From Moorena bouillonii PNG (GTDB lineage: Bacteria; Cyanobacteriota; Cyanobacteriia; Cyanobacteriales; Coleofasciculaceae): DNA of 43,320 bases. The position numbers were made by a program, and so were the translations under genes. The notes under the pieces are model-generated. The model saw only the letters and a program-made list of their open reading frames with translations, was not told the origin of the DNA and made no database searches. Position 1 is the stretch's first letter. Each line of letters opens with the position of its first letter. This document shows, in pieces, positions 26,659 to 34,543 of the stretch. The stretch is taken from assembly GCF_001942495.1 (NCBI RefSeq), contig NZ_MKZS01000001.1:5478008-5521327 (forward strand), written 5' to 3'.

Positions 26659-27480
26659 TTACGTCTGTTCAGGACTAATCAGTTTCACGTTTTTGGCTAA
26701 ACCCAGCTGTTGTAGGAACTGAATCGTCATCCAAGTCAGGTCAATTTCCCACCATTTAATGCCATGCCTTGCAGAATACTGATAAGCATGGTGATTGTTG
26801 TGCCAGCCTTCACCATAGGTGAGTAGGGCTACCCACCAACAGTTTTTTGAGCTATCTTTAGACTCATAGGTGCGATAACCAAATTTGTGAGTAGCACTGT
26901 TGACAAACCAGGTACAGTGAAACACAAGCACTAGGCGCACAAAAATCCCCCACACCACAAATGGCCAGCCACCGAGGGCATACAGCAACAGTCCTAGAAC
27001 CACTTGAATAAGCACAAAATACTTGTCCAAAAACTGATAAACCCGATCTTCAGAAATATCTTTCGTGAATTTAGGAATGTCCTGATCAGCAGGAATTTTA
27101 TGCAACATCCAAGCCATGTGACTCCACCAAAACCCTTGATGGGAGTCATGAGGATCCGGTTGGGTGTCAGAGTGCAAATGATGGATGCGATGTAGTCCTA
27201 CCCAATCGATCACTCCTCCTTGACAGGAAATGGTACCACATAAAACTAGGAAGTATTCTAACCACTTGGGTGTCTGAAAACTGCGGTGGGTCACTAAGCG
27301 ATGCCATCCCAGAGTTACCCCCAAGCCCCCTGTCACCCAGTGGAAAAAGATCATTAAGCCCACTGCTGTCCAGTTAAAGTTGCTCGGAAGTAAGGCAAAC
27401 AGCGCTGTTAGGTGAATAAAGGCCATATAGGTAATAACGACCCAATCTAAACGATGATTATCTGAAGTAGCAATTGTCAT
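26659..27480 (-). CDS. desC: Acyl-lipid Delta9 desaturase
   Basis: A 273-aa membrane di-iron desaturase that puts the first double bond into acyl chains. The three histidine boxes are present: HRLVTH (60-65), HRIHH (97-101) and HNNHH (227-231), the last in GEGWHNNHHAYQYSARHG. Four hydrophobic segments fit the usual topology (about 15-32, 38-55, 76-92 and 155-195). Length and boxes match the cyanobacterial DesC group. Acyl-lipid versus acyl-CoA use cannot be read, but cyanobacteria use lipid-linked acyl chains. ATG at 27480. Transcription diverges from the PLP enzyme at 27557. Confidence 0.93.
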   Translation of the reverse strand: MTIATSDNHRLDWVVITYMAFIHLTALFALLPSNFNWTAVGLMIFFHWVTGGLGVTLGWHRLVTHRSFQTPKWLEYFLVLCGTISCQGGVIDWVGLHRIHHLHSDTQPDPHDSHQGFWWSHMAWMLHKIPADQDIPKFTKDISEDRVYQFLDKYFVLIQVVLGLLLYALGGWPFVVWGIFVRLVLVFHCTWFVNSATHKFGYRTYESKDSSKNCWWVALLTYGEGWHNNHHAYQYSARHGIKWWEIDLTWMTIQFLQQLGLAKNVKLISPEQT

Positions 27481-27556
27481 GCAGTAAGTCTAATAGGATA
27501 CAAATTGTAATAACCCGCTCTCTTTGATCTAAAATTTCGAGGCGCGAATTTTGGGA

Positions 27557-28792
27557 ATGAACAGCTCTCAAAGGCTGCAAGCAGCAGAAAAAGCACTATT
27601 TCCGATCTTTTATGGTATTGACACCGCCGTCAAGCAAAATCTCAAAAAGGTACTGAATTCTTTTCGAGCACATCGTGTAGGAGTGCATCACTTTGCTAGT
27701 GTTTCAGGCTATGGACATGATGATTTAGGACGTAAAACTCTCGATCAGGTATTTGCTGATGTCATGGGAGCTGAATCTGCGGCTGTTCGCGTACAATTTG
27801 TATCCGGAACCCATGCGATCGCATCTTGCCTGTTTGGGGTATTGCGTCCTTCGGATGAAATGCTAGCGATTGCCGGTGCCCCTTACGATACCTTGGAAGA
27901 GGTGATTGGTTTACGAGGTGATGGTCAAGGTTCCCTACTAGAATTTGGGATTCGTTACCGCCAGTTGTCCCTAACTAGTGAGGGAAGTTTAGATTGGTCA
28001 GCCTTGGCAACAGCGGTAGGAGAGAATACCCGCCTGGTTTTCATTCAGCGTTCCTGTGGGTATTCTTGGCGAAAGAGTCTTTCAATATCAGAAATCGAAA
28101 AAATTGTCAAGCTTGTCAAACAACAAAATCCTGATACTATCTGTTTTGTCGATAACTGTTACGGGGAATTTGTAGAAGAGCGAGAACCAACAGCAGTAGG
28201 AGCAGATTTGATGGCGGGTTCCTTGATTAAAAATCCTGGGGGAACGATTGCTACTGCTGGAGGCTATGTCGCTGGAAAAGCTGACTTAGTTGAAGCGGCG
28301 ACCTGTCGTCTGACTGCTCCAGGGATTGGTAGTTCAGGTGGGGCGACTTTCGATCAGAATCGATTGCTGTTTCAAGGATTATTCCTAGCTCCCCAAATGG
28401 TTGGTGAAGCCCTCAAAGGGAGTCATTTAATCGCTCATACTCTTTCAGAACTGGGTTATCCTGTCAATCCCCCACCGATGGTACCCCGTCGGGATGTGAT
28501 TCAAGCAGTTGAGTTGGGTTCACCGGAAAAATTAATCGCTTTCTGTCGAGGGATACAACGGCATTCCCCGATAGGTTCCTACCTCGACCCTGTGCCAGCA
28601 GCAATGCCGGGTTATGAGAGTCAGTTAGTGATGGCTGGGGGGACTTTTATTGATGGCAGTACGTCGGAATTTTCTGCAGATGGTCCTTTAAAGGAGCCTT
28701 ATATTGTGTTTTGTCAGGGCGGAACCCATTGGACTCATATTGCGATCGCATTAGAAGCTGCCATTGAAGCAATCGGAATAGCTGATAGCTGA
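27557..28792 (+). CDS. PLP-dependent enzyme of the methionine gamma-lyase/aluminum-resistance family
   Basis: A 411-aa fold-type I PLP enzyme. The SGTHAIASCLFGVLRP stretch and the PYDTLEEVIGLRGDG motif are typical of the family annotated as aluminum-resistance protein or methionine gamma-lyase-like. The Schiff-base Lys is probably K225 in MAGSLIKNPGGTIATAGGYV. FVDNCYGEFVEEREP holds the PLP-pyridine Asp. Function in the cell is not settled; members are widely conserved. The ATG at 27557 (MNSSQRLQ) is preferred; a TTG two codons earlier is possible. The stop codon lies in AGCTGATAGCTGA repeats, so a repeat has invaded the end of the gene. Confidence 0.88.
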   Translation: MNSSQRLQAAEKALFPIFYGIDTAVKQNLKKVLNSFRAHRVGVHHFASVSGYGHDDLGRKTLDQVFADVMGAESAAVRVQFVSGTHAIASCLFGVLRPSDEMLAIAGAPYDTLEEVIGLRGDGQGSLLEFGIRYRQLSLTSEGSLDWSALATAVGENTRLVFIQRSCGYSWRKSLSISEIEKIVKLVKQQNPDTICFVDNCYGEFVEEREPTAVGADLMAGSLIKNPGGTIATAGGYVAGKADLVEAATCRLTAPGIGSSGGATFDQNRLLFQGLFLAPQMVGEALKGSHLIAHTLSELGYPVNPPPMVPRRDVIQAVELGSPEKLIAFCRGIQRHSPIGSYLDPVPAAMPGYESQLVMAGGTFIDGSTSEFSADGPLKEPYIVFCQGGTHWTHIAIALEAAIEAIGIADS

Positions 28793-28800
28793 TAGCTGTT

Positions 28801-28822
28801 GGCGTAGCCTGCACGTAGCGCA
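28801..28822. repeat. CGTAGC-rich dispersed repeat, copy 1
   Basis: GGCGTAGCCTGCACGTAGCGC follows the end of the PLP-enzyme gene. A close relative, TCGCGTAGCGTGCGCGTAGCGC, is at 34474-34495. This short dispersed motif has two CGTAGC cores. Confidence 0.6.
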
Positions 28823-28868
28823 TATGATTCTTGTCGCTAGTCTTATCCATAGTTAAATTACTATAGCA

Positions 28869-30161
28869 CTATCGTTCTAAATCCTTGATCACTTTCTCCC
28901 AATACCACTTTTCTGGCATTCCTGGGTATTTTCCTTTAGCCAAGTCAAGTAGGCGTGTTGCGATATCCGATTGTCCTCCTACCAGTCTCAGTAATCTTTG
29001 TTGCAACTCCCTACTAGGTTTAGTATTTGATGGTGCTTGTGATTCTTGATTGCTCGACCCCTCGGTCAGTTGTAATGGCTGTAGCTGTTTGAGTTTATCG
29101 AGTAGTTTCCGATAATTAGTCCAGTCTTGTTGATCGAAATACAGGTTTGCCGCTTGTTGATAATCTTCAAATGCTCCCCGTAGATCCTCAAACTTTTCAC
29201 GAGCGGTTGCCCGATAACGATATGATTGAGCATCATTGGGTTTAAGAGTAATAACTCGGGAATAATCTTCGATGGCTTGCCGATAGTCTCCCATCTGGAT
29301 ATAGGCATTACCCCGATGAATCAAGACATCCCGATTTTCCGGATTGCTTTGTAGTAACTTGGTCAAGTCATCAATAGCTCCCCGGTAATCTCCCAGTTCA
29401 ATGCGGACTAATCCTCGATGGTAACGGACCTGAGCATCTTGGGGATTTAGTTCCATAGCTTGACCAAGGTCTTGAATTGCTCTGCTGTAATTACGAAGTT
29501 TGCAGTGAACAATACCTCGATAGCAATAGGCTTGAGCATTTTTTGGGTCAACCTCAAGCAGCCAGTTGAAATCCTCCAAGGCTTCTCGGTATTTGCCTGT
29601 GTTAACTTTATTTATTGCTTGATGACAGAAATCTTTAGTCTGTGATCGACCTAAAGCTAGTATTTGCTGTTGTTGAATTTGATTGATACTCTCAAGACAA
29701 CGACGACAATTTAATTTATCTTTTTGGTCTAGGTAGAGCTGAGCTGCTTGTTTAAATGATGCGATCGCAGCCTGATTATCTCCTAACTTACGGTAGGCAC
29801 TACCTTGAAGCTTACAAGCAGCAGGCTGGTTAGGATTAATTTTAAGTATTTGATTGGCATCTTCTATTGCTCCAGTGGCATCTCCCAGTGCCAATCGAGC
29901 CAAACCTCGCCCGAAATAAACTTCAATACTTTCAGAATTGATTTGTAAAGCCTTAGTATAATCAGCGATCGCCCCTTGTTTATCCCCTAAGTCAAAGCGA
30001 GCCATAGCTCGTTTATAGTAGGCTTCGGCGAAGTTCGGATTAATCTCTAAGGCTTTGTCAAATTCCTCAATTGCTTCGTTCAAGTCTCCTTGACGAATTT
30101 TATCTATTCCTCGGTAGTAAAACTCTGCTTCCATTGCTTCTGACTCTGAATCAACTACCAT
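28869..30161 (-). CDS. Multi-TPR protein with a conserved C-terminal tail
   Basis: A 430-aa soluble protein with eight or nine canonical 34-residue TPRs. The first run (about 10-145) includes GDLNEAIEEFDKALEINPNF, DKQGAIADYTKALQINSESI and GDATGAIEDANQILKINPN. A second run (about 195-355) includes GKYREALEDFNWLLEVDPKN, NYSRAIQDLGQAMELNPQD, GDYRGAIDDLTKLLQSNPEN and GDYRQAIEDYSRVITLKPND. A ~60-residue non-TPR linker lies between. The last ~50 residues (LQQRLLRLVGGQSDIATRLL then YPGMPEKWYWEKVIKDLER) form a separate small domain that I have seen attached to cyanobacterial TPR proteins but cannot name. A scaffold by inference. Start MVVDSESE at 30161. Confidence 0.85.
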   Translation of the reverse strand: MVVDSESEAMEAEFYYRGIDKIRQGDLNEAIEEFDKALEINPNFAEAYYKRAMARFDLGDKQGAIADYTKALQINSESIEVYFGRGLARLALGDATGAIEDANQILKINPNQPAACKLQGSAYRKLGDNQAAIASFKQAAQLYLDQKDKLNCRRCLESINQIQQQQILALGRSQTKDFCHQAINKVNTGKYREALEDFNWLLEVDPKNAQAYCYRGIVHCKLRNYSRAIQDLGQAMELNPQDAQVRYHRGLVRIELGDYRGAIDDLTKLLQSNPENRDVLIHRGNAYIQMGDYRQAIEDYSRVITLKPNDAQSYRYRATAREKFEDLRGAFEDYQQAANLYFDQQDWTNYRKLLDKLKQLQPLQLTEGSSNQESQAPSNTKPSRELQQRLLRLVGGQSDIATRLLDLAKGKYPGMPEKWYWEKVIKDLER

Positions 30162-30285
30162 TCCTACTTTAGTTGGTTTATTATTGTTTTTTTTGTAATG
30201 TTGATGAGTAAAATTTGAGAAAATTCATGAGTTTCCCGGATGTGAGTAAAGTTTCCAACTTTCCCTATCTTCTCCATCTTGCTTC

Positions 30286-31965
30286 TCATTGGGGATCTGG
30301 AACTGTCCACCAAGCCAAAGCATAAGCTTGAGACGGCTGATTAACCTGTTGTTGATACTGAACCCGAATTTTGTAGCGACCCTGAGCAGGGACTTGGCAG
30401 AAAATATGTTCCACAGCATCCGCTTCACTGATAGAAGCACAGACACTTTTGGTAATGTCCTCTTCTCCCACTGGCATTAAATAGAGGTCAAGATTATTCA
30501 AACCGCGATCGCGAAAACTCTCCCCAAAATCATAAGCATCATTATTATTCTCATCCTCTAACTCCACCAAACGGTCCCAAGCCAGAGTCAAGGAGATAAA
30601 ACTTCCTTCTGCTAGGGGTTTTGTCAACACATAGTCCCGATAAGATGATTTCTCCACAGCACGGTAATCCCAACCCACTGGTGGCACTCCAATGCCACTG
30701 GGACTCCATTGGCCTAGTTTAAATTGCTGGTAAGCTCGAAACCCATTTAGATGTCCTGTCCCCATCTGCATATCCAGAGGAATTTTAGGGTCTTGGTAAG
30801 CATCAGACTCTAACCAGTGGTGATTATCCTTTGCGCGAATCGTGCGGCTCATGCCTAGTAGCATCCCATCACCGAGATCTTGGATTTTGTCAGCAGAATT
30901 AAGCAACACTGCCTTCATCACTTCATGGCGTCGGGAATCTGTACTCCAATTCATCCACAAGCGATGCAGCCCGGTATTGGGGGTTTCCGCCCTGAGGGAC
31001 TGCATCAAGAATAGTTTTTGTTGTCTTGAGCGCAGCTTGCGCAAAGCGGAATCACCAAATTCCTGTAGCAATGCTACAGCACCAGTGATATGGGGAGCAG
31101 CAAAACTGGTACCACTGACCTGAGTCACTTTACCTTTGAGGTCATACAACGATATCTTGTTGCCAGGAGCTACCAAATTAATCGAGCGGCGGGAACCAAC
31201 ATTAATTTCTTGCCGAATCAGACGACGACCAATGCCAACTGGTAAAGCACTCAAGTTAGCAAAGTCTACCTTATTAAAAACTCCCTGACGCTTGGCTGTG
31301 TATGCTGCATTGATACCATTAAAATTATCTGTTGGGATCGGAATGCCCCCTTTCCCTTGGTTGCCAGCAATCACATACAAGACATCATGCACCCTAGCTG
31401 ACCAATCGATACATAGAGTTAACAGCGCATTGCCATCCAGCACCGCTTCCTCCCTCGGGTCCCGCTGTAGGGATTCACCAAAACTAAAATTAATTGCCCG
31501 CACATCTGAGCCATTTTGCTGAGCAATATGCTGAGCCGCCAGGCACTCTTCTGGTTGTCCACTCCTAGACAGGGAGCCAACTGCTGAAGCGTAGAGTTTT
31601 GCATCAGGTGCTACTCCCCGCAAGGCTTTGTCTCGACTAACCATCACAGCTGCTACCATAGCCGCATGTTCATCAACATGGGTATTAGGTTTTGCGGGGG
31701 TGTTGCGATAAAATACTCCGGCAGGAGTTACTGTCCGATTCTTGATAGCGGCCTTATCCTTACCAAATAATCCAGGTCTACCAATTTCTACTTGCCCAAT
31801 GGCAATTTTGCGACCGGTTAAATTATAGGGAGGTTGGTGTAACCGATAGACATTAATACCAGCTTCTGAGATTGATGTATCTAATCCCAAGGCTGGCGCG
31901 ATTACCCCTGAGATACTTATACCACCCAATAGCCATACCAGTGTTTTTTGGATCGGAGTTTTCAT
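30286..31965 (-). CDS. Secreted S8 (subtilisin-like) serine peptidase with Glu at the usual catalytic Asp site
   Basis: A 559-aa subtilase. Residues 1-27 look like a signal peptide (MKTPIQKTLV, hydrophobic WLLGGISISGVI, then APALG). Catalytic His H100 is in NTHVDEHAAMVAAVM, the oxyanion Asn N202 in VIAGNQGKGG, and the Ser S287 in QVSGTSFAAPHITG. Where classical subtilases have VAVIDTG with the catalytic Asp, this has KIAIGQVEIGRPG with E60 (codon at 31786-31788). The C-terminal ~160 residues contain an EDENNNDAYDFGE stretch like a calcium-binding turn, then a beta-rich region ending GRYKIRVQYQQQVNQPSQAYALAWWTVP. Likely secreted or periplasmic; activity depends on whether Glu can serve. Confidence 0.88.
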   Translation of the reverse strand: MKTPIQKTLVWLLGGISISGVIAPALGLDTSISEAGINVYRLHQPPYNLTGRKIAIGQVEIGRPGLFGKDKAAIKNRTVTPAGVFYRNTPAKPNTHVDEHAAMVAAVMVSRDKALRGVAPDAKLYASAVGSLSRSGQPEECLAAQHIAQQNGSDVRAINFSFGESLQRDPREEAVLDGNALLTLCIDWSARVHDVLYVIAGNQGKGGIPIPTDNFNGINAAYTAKRQGVFNKVDFANLSALPVGIGRRLIRQEINVGSRRSINLVAPGNKISLYDLKGKVTQVSGTSFAAPHITGAVALLQEFGDSALRKLRSRQQKLFLMQSLRAETPNTGLHRLWMNWSTDSRRHEVMKAVLLNSADKIQDLGDGMLLGMSRTIRAKDNHHWLESDAYQDPKIPLDMQMGTGHLNGFRAYQQFKLGQWSPSGIGVPPVGWDYRAVEKSSYRDYVLTKPLAEGSFISLTLAWDRLVELEDENNNDAYDFGESFRDRGLNNLDLYLMPVGEEDITKSVCASISEADAVEHIFCQVPAQGRYKIRVQYQQQVNQPSQAYALAWWTVPDPQ

Positions 31966-32060
31966 AATTGTTTACACAGAGCGCTTTTATTGATCTCTTC
32001 CCTCTTTTCCCCTCCTGGGAGGGGTTAGGGGCTCACAGGGGTATTTTTTACATTTGGGTC

Positions 32061-32095
32061 GGGAGTCGGGAGTCGGGAATCGGGAATCGGGAGTC
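32061..32095. repeat. Heptamer array (GGGAGTC/GGGAATC) x5
   Basis: Five 7-bp units in tandem, alternating GGGAGTC and GGGAATC. It is related to the GGGAATC arrays that flank the SNF2 helicase gene. Confidence 0.9.
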
Positions 32096-32133
32096 GGGAA
32101 AAGCGGGAAATGGGGAGAATTATCCCGGAAATC

Positions 32134-32199
32134 ATGGTGTATTTTGATACATATGGGGATAAATTTACAGAAATTAATGGTGTATTTTGATACATATGG
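32134..32199. repeat. Two 23-bp direct repeats 43 bp apart
   Basis: ATGGTGTATTTTGATACATA plus TGG occurs at 32134-32156 and 32177-32199. Each copy contains GTATTTTGATAC, an imperfect palindrome. They sit about 170-230 bp upstream of both divergent genes and could be regulator sites. Confidence 0.8.
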
Positions 32200-32280
32200 A
32201 TAGAAGTTGATACCTAATAAAAGTACCTACTCGCCTCTTTATAAAAAACCTACCCTTGTAAGGGGGTTAGGGGTGGGTTC

Positions 32281-32357
32281 CTGTTGCCTGTTGCCTGTTG
32301 CCTGTTGCCTGTTGCCTACTCCCTACTCCCTACTCCCTACTCCCTACTCCCTACTCC
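32281..32357. repeat. Two abutting heptamer arrays (CTGTTGC x5, CTACTCC x6)
   Basis: Two different 7-bp units joined without a gap: CTGTTGC from 32281 to 32315, then CTACTCC from 32316 to 32357. They keep the same 7-bp register across the junction. Confidence 0.95.
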
Positions 32358-32435
32358 CAAGGGCGGCGTACCTCACCCAATTGAGAATCCCTATAAAGTA
32401 TTAAGCTGTGTTTAGCATCGATGCAGTTTAATCCC

Positions 32436-33041
32436 ATGAAACTACAACGGACAACTCTGATTTTAGTCATTTCTGCCATCCTCCTCGGGGGAGGTGTATA
32501 TATTTATGAAATTCAGGGTTCTGAAAAGCGAGAAGCTGCTAAAATCCCTAAAAAACCTATATTTAATTTCACTCAAGACGAGATTCAATCGTTTACTGTT
32601 AATAGTGATGACAAGACCTTAGTATTTGAGCGAGCCAGTGAGCCAGAATCGGGTTGGCGGATGAAAAAGCCGAAAGAGGGGATAGCTAGTGATGCGGTTG
32701 TTTCCTTTTTGTTGAACTTGCTGGCTCAGGGTAAAAGCGATCGCATTCTTACGGTTAGCCCTGACCAACTTCCAGAGTATGGATTGGACAAGCCCTCAGC
32801 AACTATAACAGTGAAACTGAAAAATCAGGACACTCCGAAGCTGATCTTAGGCAACTTGGACTTTACTCGCAGTTTCCTATATGCTCAAGTTTTACCACTG
32901 GATTCCAAATCTGAGCAGTTGGATGTACTGTTAGTGCCCGTGGACTTTCAGTATGCGGTCTCACGCCCCCTCTCAGAATGGCTGGTTAATCAGGAAAAGG
33001 CTGAAGAAGACAAGCCATCTGGTGGTGAAAAAACTGACTAG
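32436..33041 (+). CDS. DUF4340 domain-containing protein
   Basis: A 201-aa protein with an N-terminal membrane anchor (TTLILVISAILLGGGVYIYEI, about residues 5-24) and a DUF4340 domain. The FNFTQDEIQSFTVNSDDKTLVFERA repeat unit and the QLPEYGLDKPSATITVKL and LILGNLDFTRSFLYAQV motifs are typical. Such proteins are often encoded beside Gld-type ABC transporters and are assumed to help transport at the envelope; no transporter is nearby here. The ATG at 32436 gives MKLQRTTLIL, the usual N-terminus; an ATG at 32421 would add five residues. Confidence 0.85.
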   Translation: MKLQRTTLILVISAILLGGGVYIYEIQGSEKREAAKIPKKPIFNFTQDEIQSFTVNSDDKTLVFERASEPESGWRMKKPKEGIASDAVVSFLLNLLAQGKSDRILTVSPDQLPEYGLDKPSATITVKLKNQDTPKLILGNLDFTRSFLYAQVLPLDSKSEQLDVLLVPVDFQYAVSRPLSEWLVNQEKAEEDKPSGGEKTD

Positions 33042-33428
33042 TACCAAATCGTAAGCAATCAGCAATCAGCATTCAGCATTCAGCTATCAGTTATCAGTTA
33101 TCAGCCTTTGGCCTTGGCTCACGGCTGAATGGTTACACCAAATCGACTTTGATAACCTACTTTTTTAGTTCTTGCGGATCTTCCCTTTGTTGTCTTATCA
33201 GTTTCTAACTATAGGTGAGGGTAATGGTGAGGGTAATACCCCTCATCCACAGAAGTTAGGTTCTCCGTAGTTTTGATAACAGCTTTGACAGTCAACCCAG
33301 GGGTCGCTAGAGTGAAAGTTATCTATTATACACACATTTTGTGCTGTTCTATTGATAAAGTTATTTCTAGCAAACGCTAGCCGCAACATCAGTTAATTGA
33401 TTAATCTCCTAATAGGAGCTCAAACACT
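33042..33428. other. Spacer with a degenerate heptamer array
   Basis: Seven TCAGCAA/TCAGCAT/TCAGTTA-type units at 33059-33107, followed by ordinary intergenic sequence. An AATAGGAGC-type ribosome site lies just before 33429. The SPFH promoter is within; no gene. Confidence 0.6.
33059..33107. repeat. Heptamer array (TCAGNNN) x7
   Basis: Seven 7-bp units beginning TCAG: TCAGCAA, two TCAGCAT, TCAGCTA, two TCAGTTA, TCAGCCT. The first four bases are constant and the last three drift. Confidence 0.85.
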
Positions 33429-34226
33429 ATGGATATTCTTCTGAGCATACTTGCCCCAGTTGTTTTAGTAGCTTTTGGATACAGCGTCGGTACCACAAAA
33501 GTTGTCCAAGAGGGAAATGAAGCTCTAGTAGAACGCTTTGGTAAGTATCGTAAAAAACTAGACCCTGGTCTTAACTTCAATGTAGTTCCGTTTATAGACA
33601 AGATTGCTGTAGAAGAGAGTACCCGTGAACAGATTTTAGACATTGAACCTCAGCAAGCAATCACGAAAGATAATGTTCAGGTAGAAGTCGATGCCATCGT
33701 GTATTGGCAAATTTTAGATATGTACAAAGCGTTTTATGCTGTAGACAATGTTCATGAGGCGATTGAAAATTTAGTCATGACCACCCTGCGTTCTACCATT
33801 GGTCAGTTGGAACTAGATGAGACTTATGCCTCTCGAGACAGAATCAATCAGAACTTATTGCAACAACTAGATGATGCCTCTGCTGATTGGGGAGTCAAGG
33901 TGATGCGGGTTGAGGTGCAAGAGATTAAACCACCCCAGACTATTATCGATGCCCTAGAGAAGGAGCGAGCTGCTAAGAGTGAGAAACAAGCCAAAATTTT
34001 ACAGGCTGAAGGTACAGTGGAGTCAATCCAAATGATCTCCAAAGCTCTTCAAGAGCAAGCTAATACTCAGAAAGTCCTACAGTTTCTGATCGCTCAACGC
34101 TATGTAGAAGCCAATGAAAAATTAGGTGAAAGCAGCAATTCTAAAGTCGTCTTTATGGATCCAAAAGCACTGAGCGAAGCCATGACTGATTTGCTTCAAA
34201 CTGAATCTGTGGGCGAGAGTAATTAG
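33429..34226 (+). CDS. Band 7 / SPFH domain protein (paraslipin-like)
   Basis: A 265-aa SPFH protein. A hydrophobic N-terminus (ILLSILAPVVLVAFGYSV, residues 3-20) anchors it in a membrane. The SPFH domain follows: VVQEGNEALVERFGKYRKKLDPGLNF, then VQVEVDAIVYWQILDMYKAFYAV, and the LMTTLRSTIG-like VMTTLRSTIGQLELDE motif. A coiled-coil region (ALEKERAAKSEKQAKILQAE) drives oligomerisation. It probably forms a membrane microdomain or chaperones membrane protease complexes; no NfeD partner is encoded beside it. ATG at 33429 with a TAGGAG site 10 bp before it. Confidence 0.93.
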   Translation: MDILLSILAPVVLVAFGYSVGTTKVVQEGNEALVERFGKYRKKLDPGLNFNVVPFIDKIAVEESTREQILDIEPQQAITKDNVQVEVDAIVYWQILDMYKAFYAVDNVHEAIENLVMTTLRSTIGQLELDETYASRDRINQNLLQQLDDASADWGVKVMRVEVQEIKPPQTIIDALEKERAAKSEKQAKILQAEGTVESIQMISKALQEQANTQKVLQFLIAQRYVEANEKLGESSNSKVVFMDPKALSEAMTDLLQTESVGESN

Positions 34227-34333
34227 GGCAATAATAATGTAAGCATTCAGTCGTCAGCTGTCAGCCGTGAGCTAAAGGCTCACGCGTGCGCGTTCAGCAG
34301 ACGAAACAGAGATTAAACCAATGCTTACCTCTT

Positions 34334-34386
34334 GTCTTGATACAGTCGCTCATGGGGGAAACCCCCTGTTCCGAAGCTGCATCGCT
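34334..34386. repeat. 52-bp palindromic repeat, copy 2
   Basis: Same family as 21091-21142 and 43268-43319, with a GATACAGTCGCTCAT left arm and a perfect GGGGGAAACCCCC core. The right arm here has diverged (TGTTCCGAAGCTGCATCGCT). Confidence 0.85.
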
Positions 34387-34394
34387 TATTCAAA

Positions 34395-34460
34395 AGCACC
34401 GATCTAGTAGCGTGGGCGTAGCACATTAGCACCGATCTAGTAGCGTGTGCGTAGCACATT
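34395..34460. repeat. 33-bp tandem duplication
   Basis: AGCACCGATCTAGTAGCGTG plus GGCGTAGCACATT occurs at 34395-34427 and again, with one base changed, at 34428-34460. A third, more diverged relative continues into the CGTAGC-rich motif. Confidence 0.85.
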
Positions 34461-34543
34461 AGCTGAATGCTGTTCGCGTAGCGTGCGCGTAGCGCTTTAG
34501 CTGAATGCTGATAACTGATAGCTGAATGCTGATAACTGAATAC

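Larger units (their letters stand above)
31966..32435. other. Divergent repeat-rich spacer between the S8 peptidase and DUF4340 genes
   Basis: Contains, left to right: five GGGAGTC/GGGAATC units (32061-32095), two copies of a 23-bp repeat (32134-32156 and 32177-32199), five CTGTTGC units (32281-32315), six CTACTCC units (32316-32357) and AAGGGCGGCGTACCTCACC, shared with 18412. Promoters of both genes must lie here. No gene. Confidence 0.7.
34227..34543. other. Composite repeat patch between the SPFH gene and folP
   Basis: The two genes converge here. The patch holds a copy of the 52-bp palindrome (34334-34386), a 33-bp tandem duplication (34395-34460), a CGTAGC-rich motif (34474-34495) and loose CTGATAACTGA heptamers up to 34540. 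No gene and no clear terminator. Confidence 0.75.

Noticed and set aside
32281-32357. Regularly repeated units that might suggest a CRISPR array
   Set aside because: The units are 7 bp with no spacers between them; no cas genes are present anywhere in the window.
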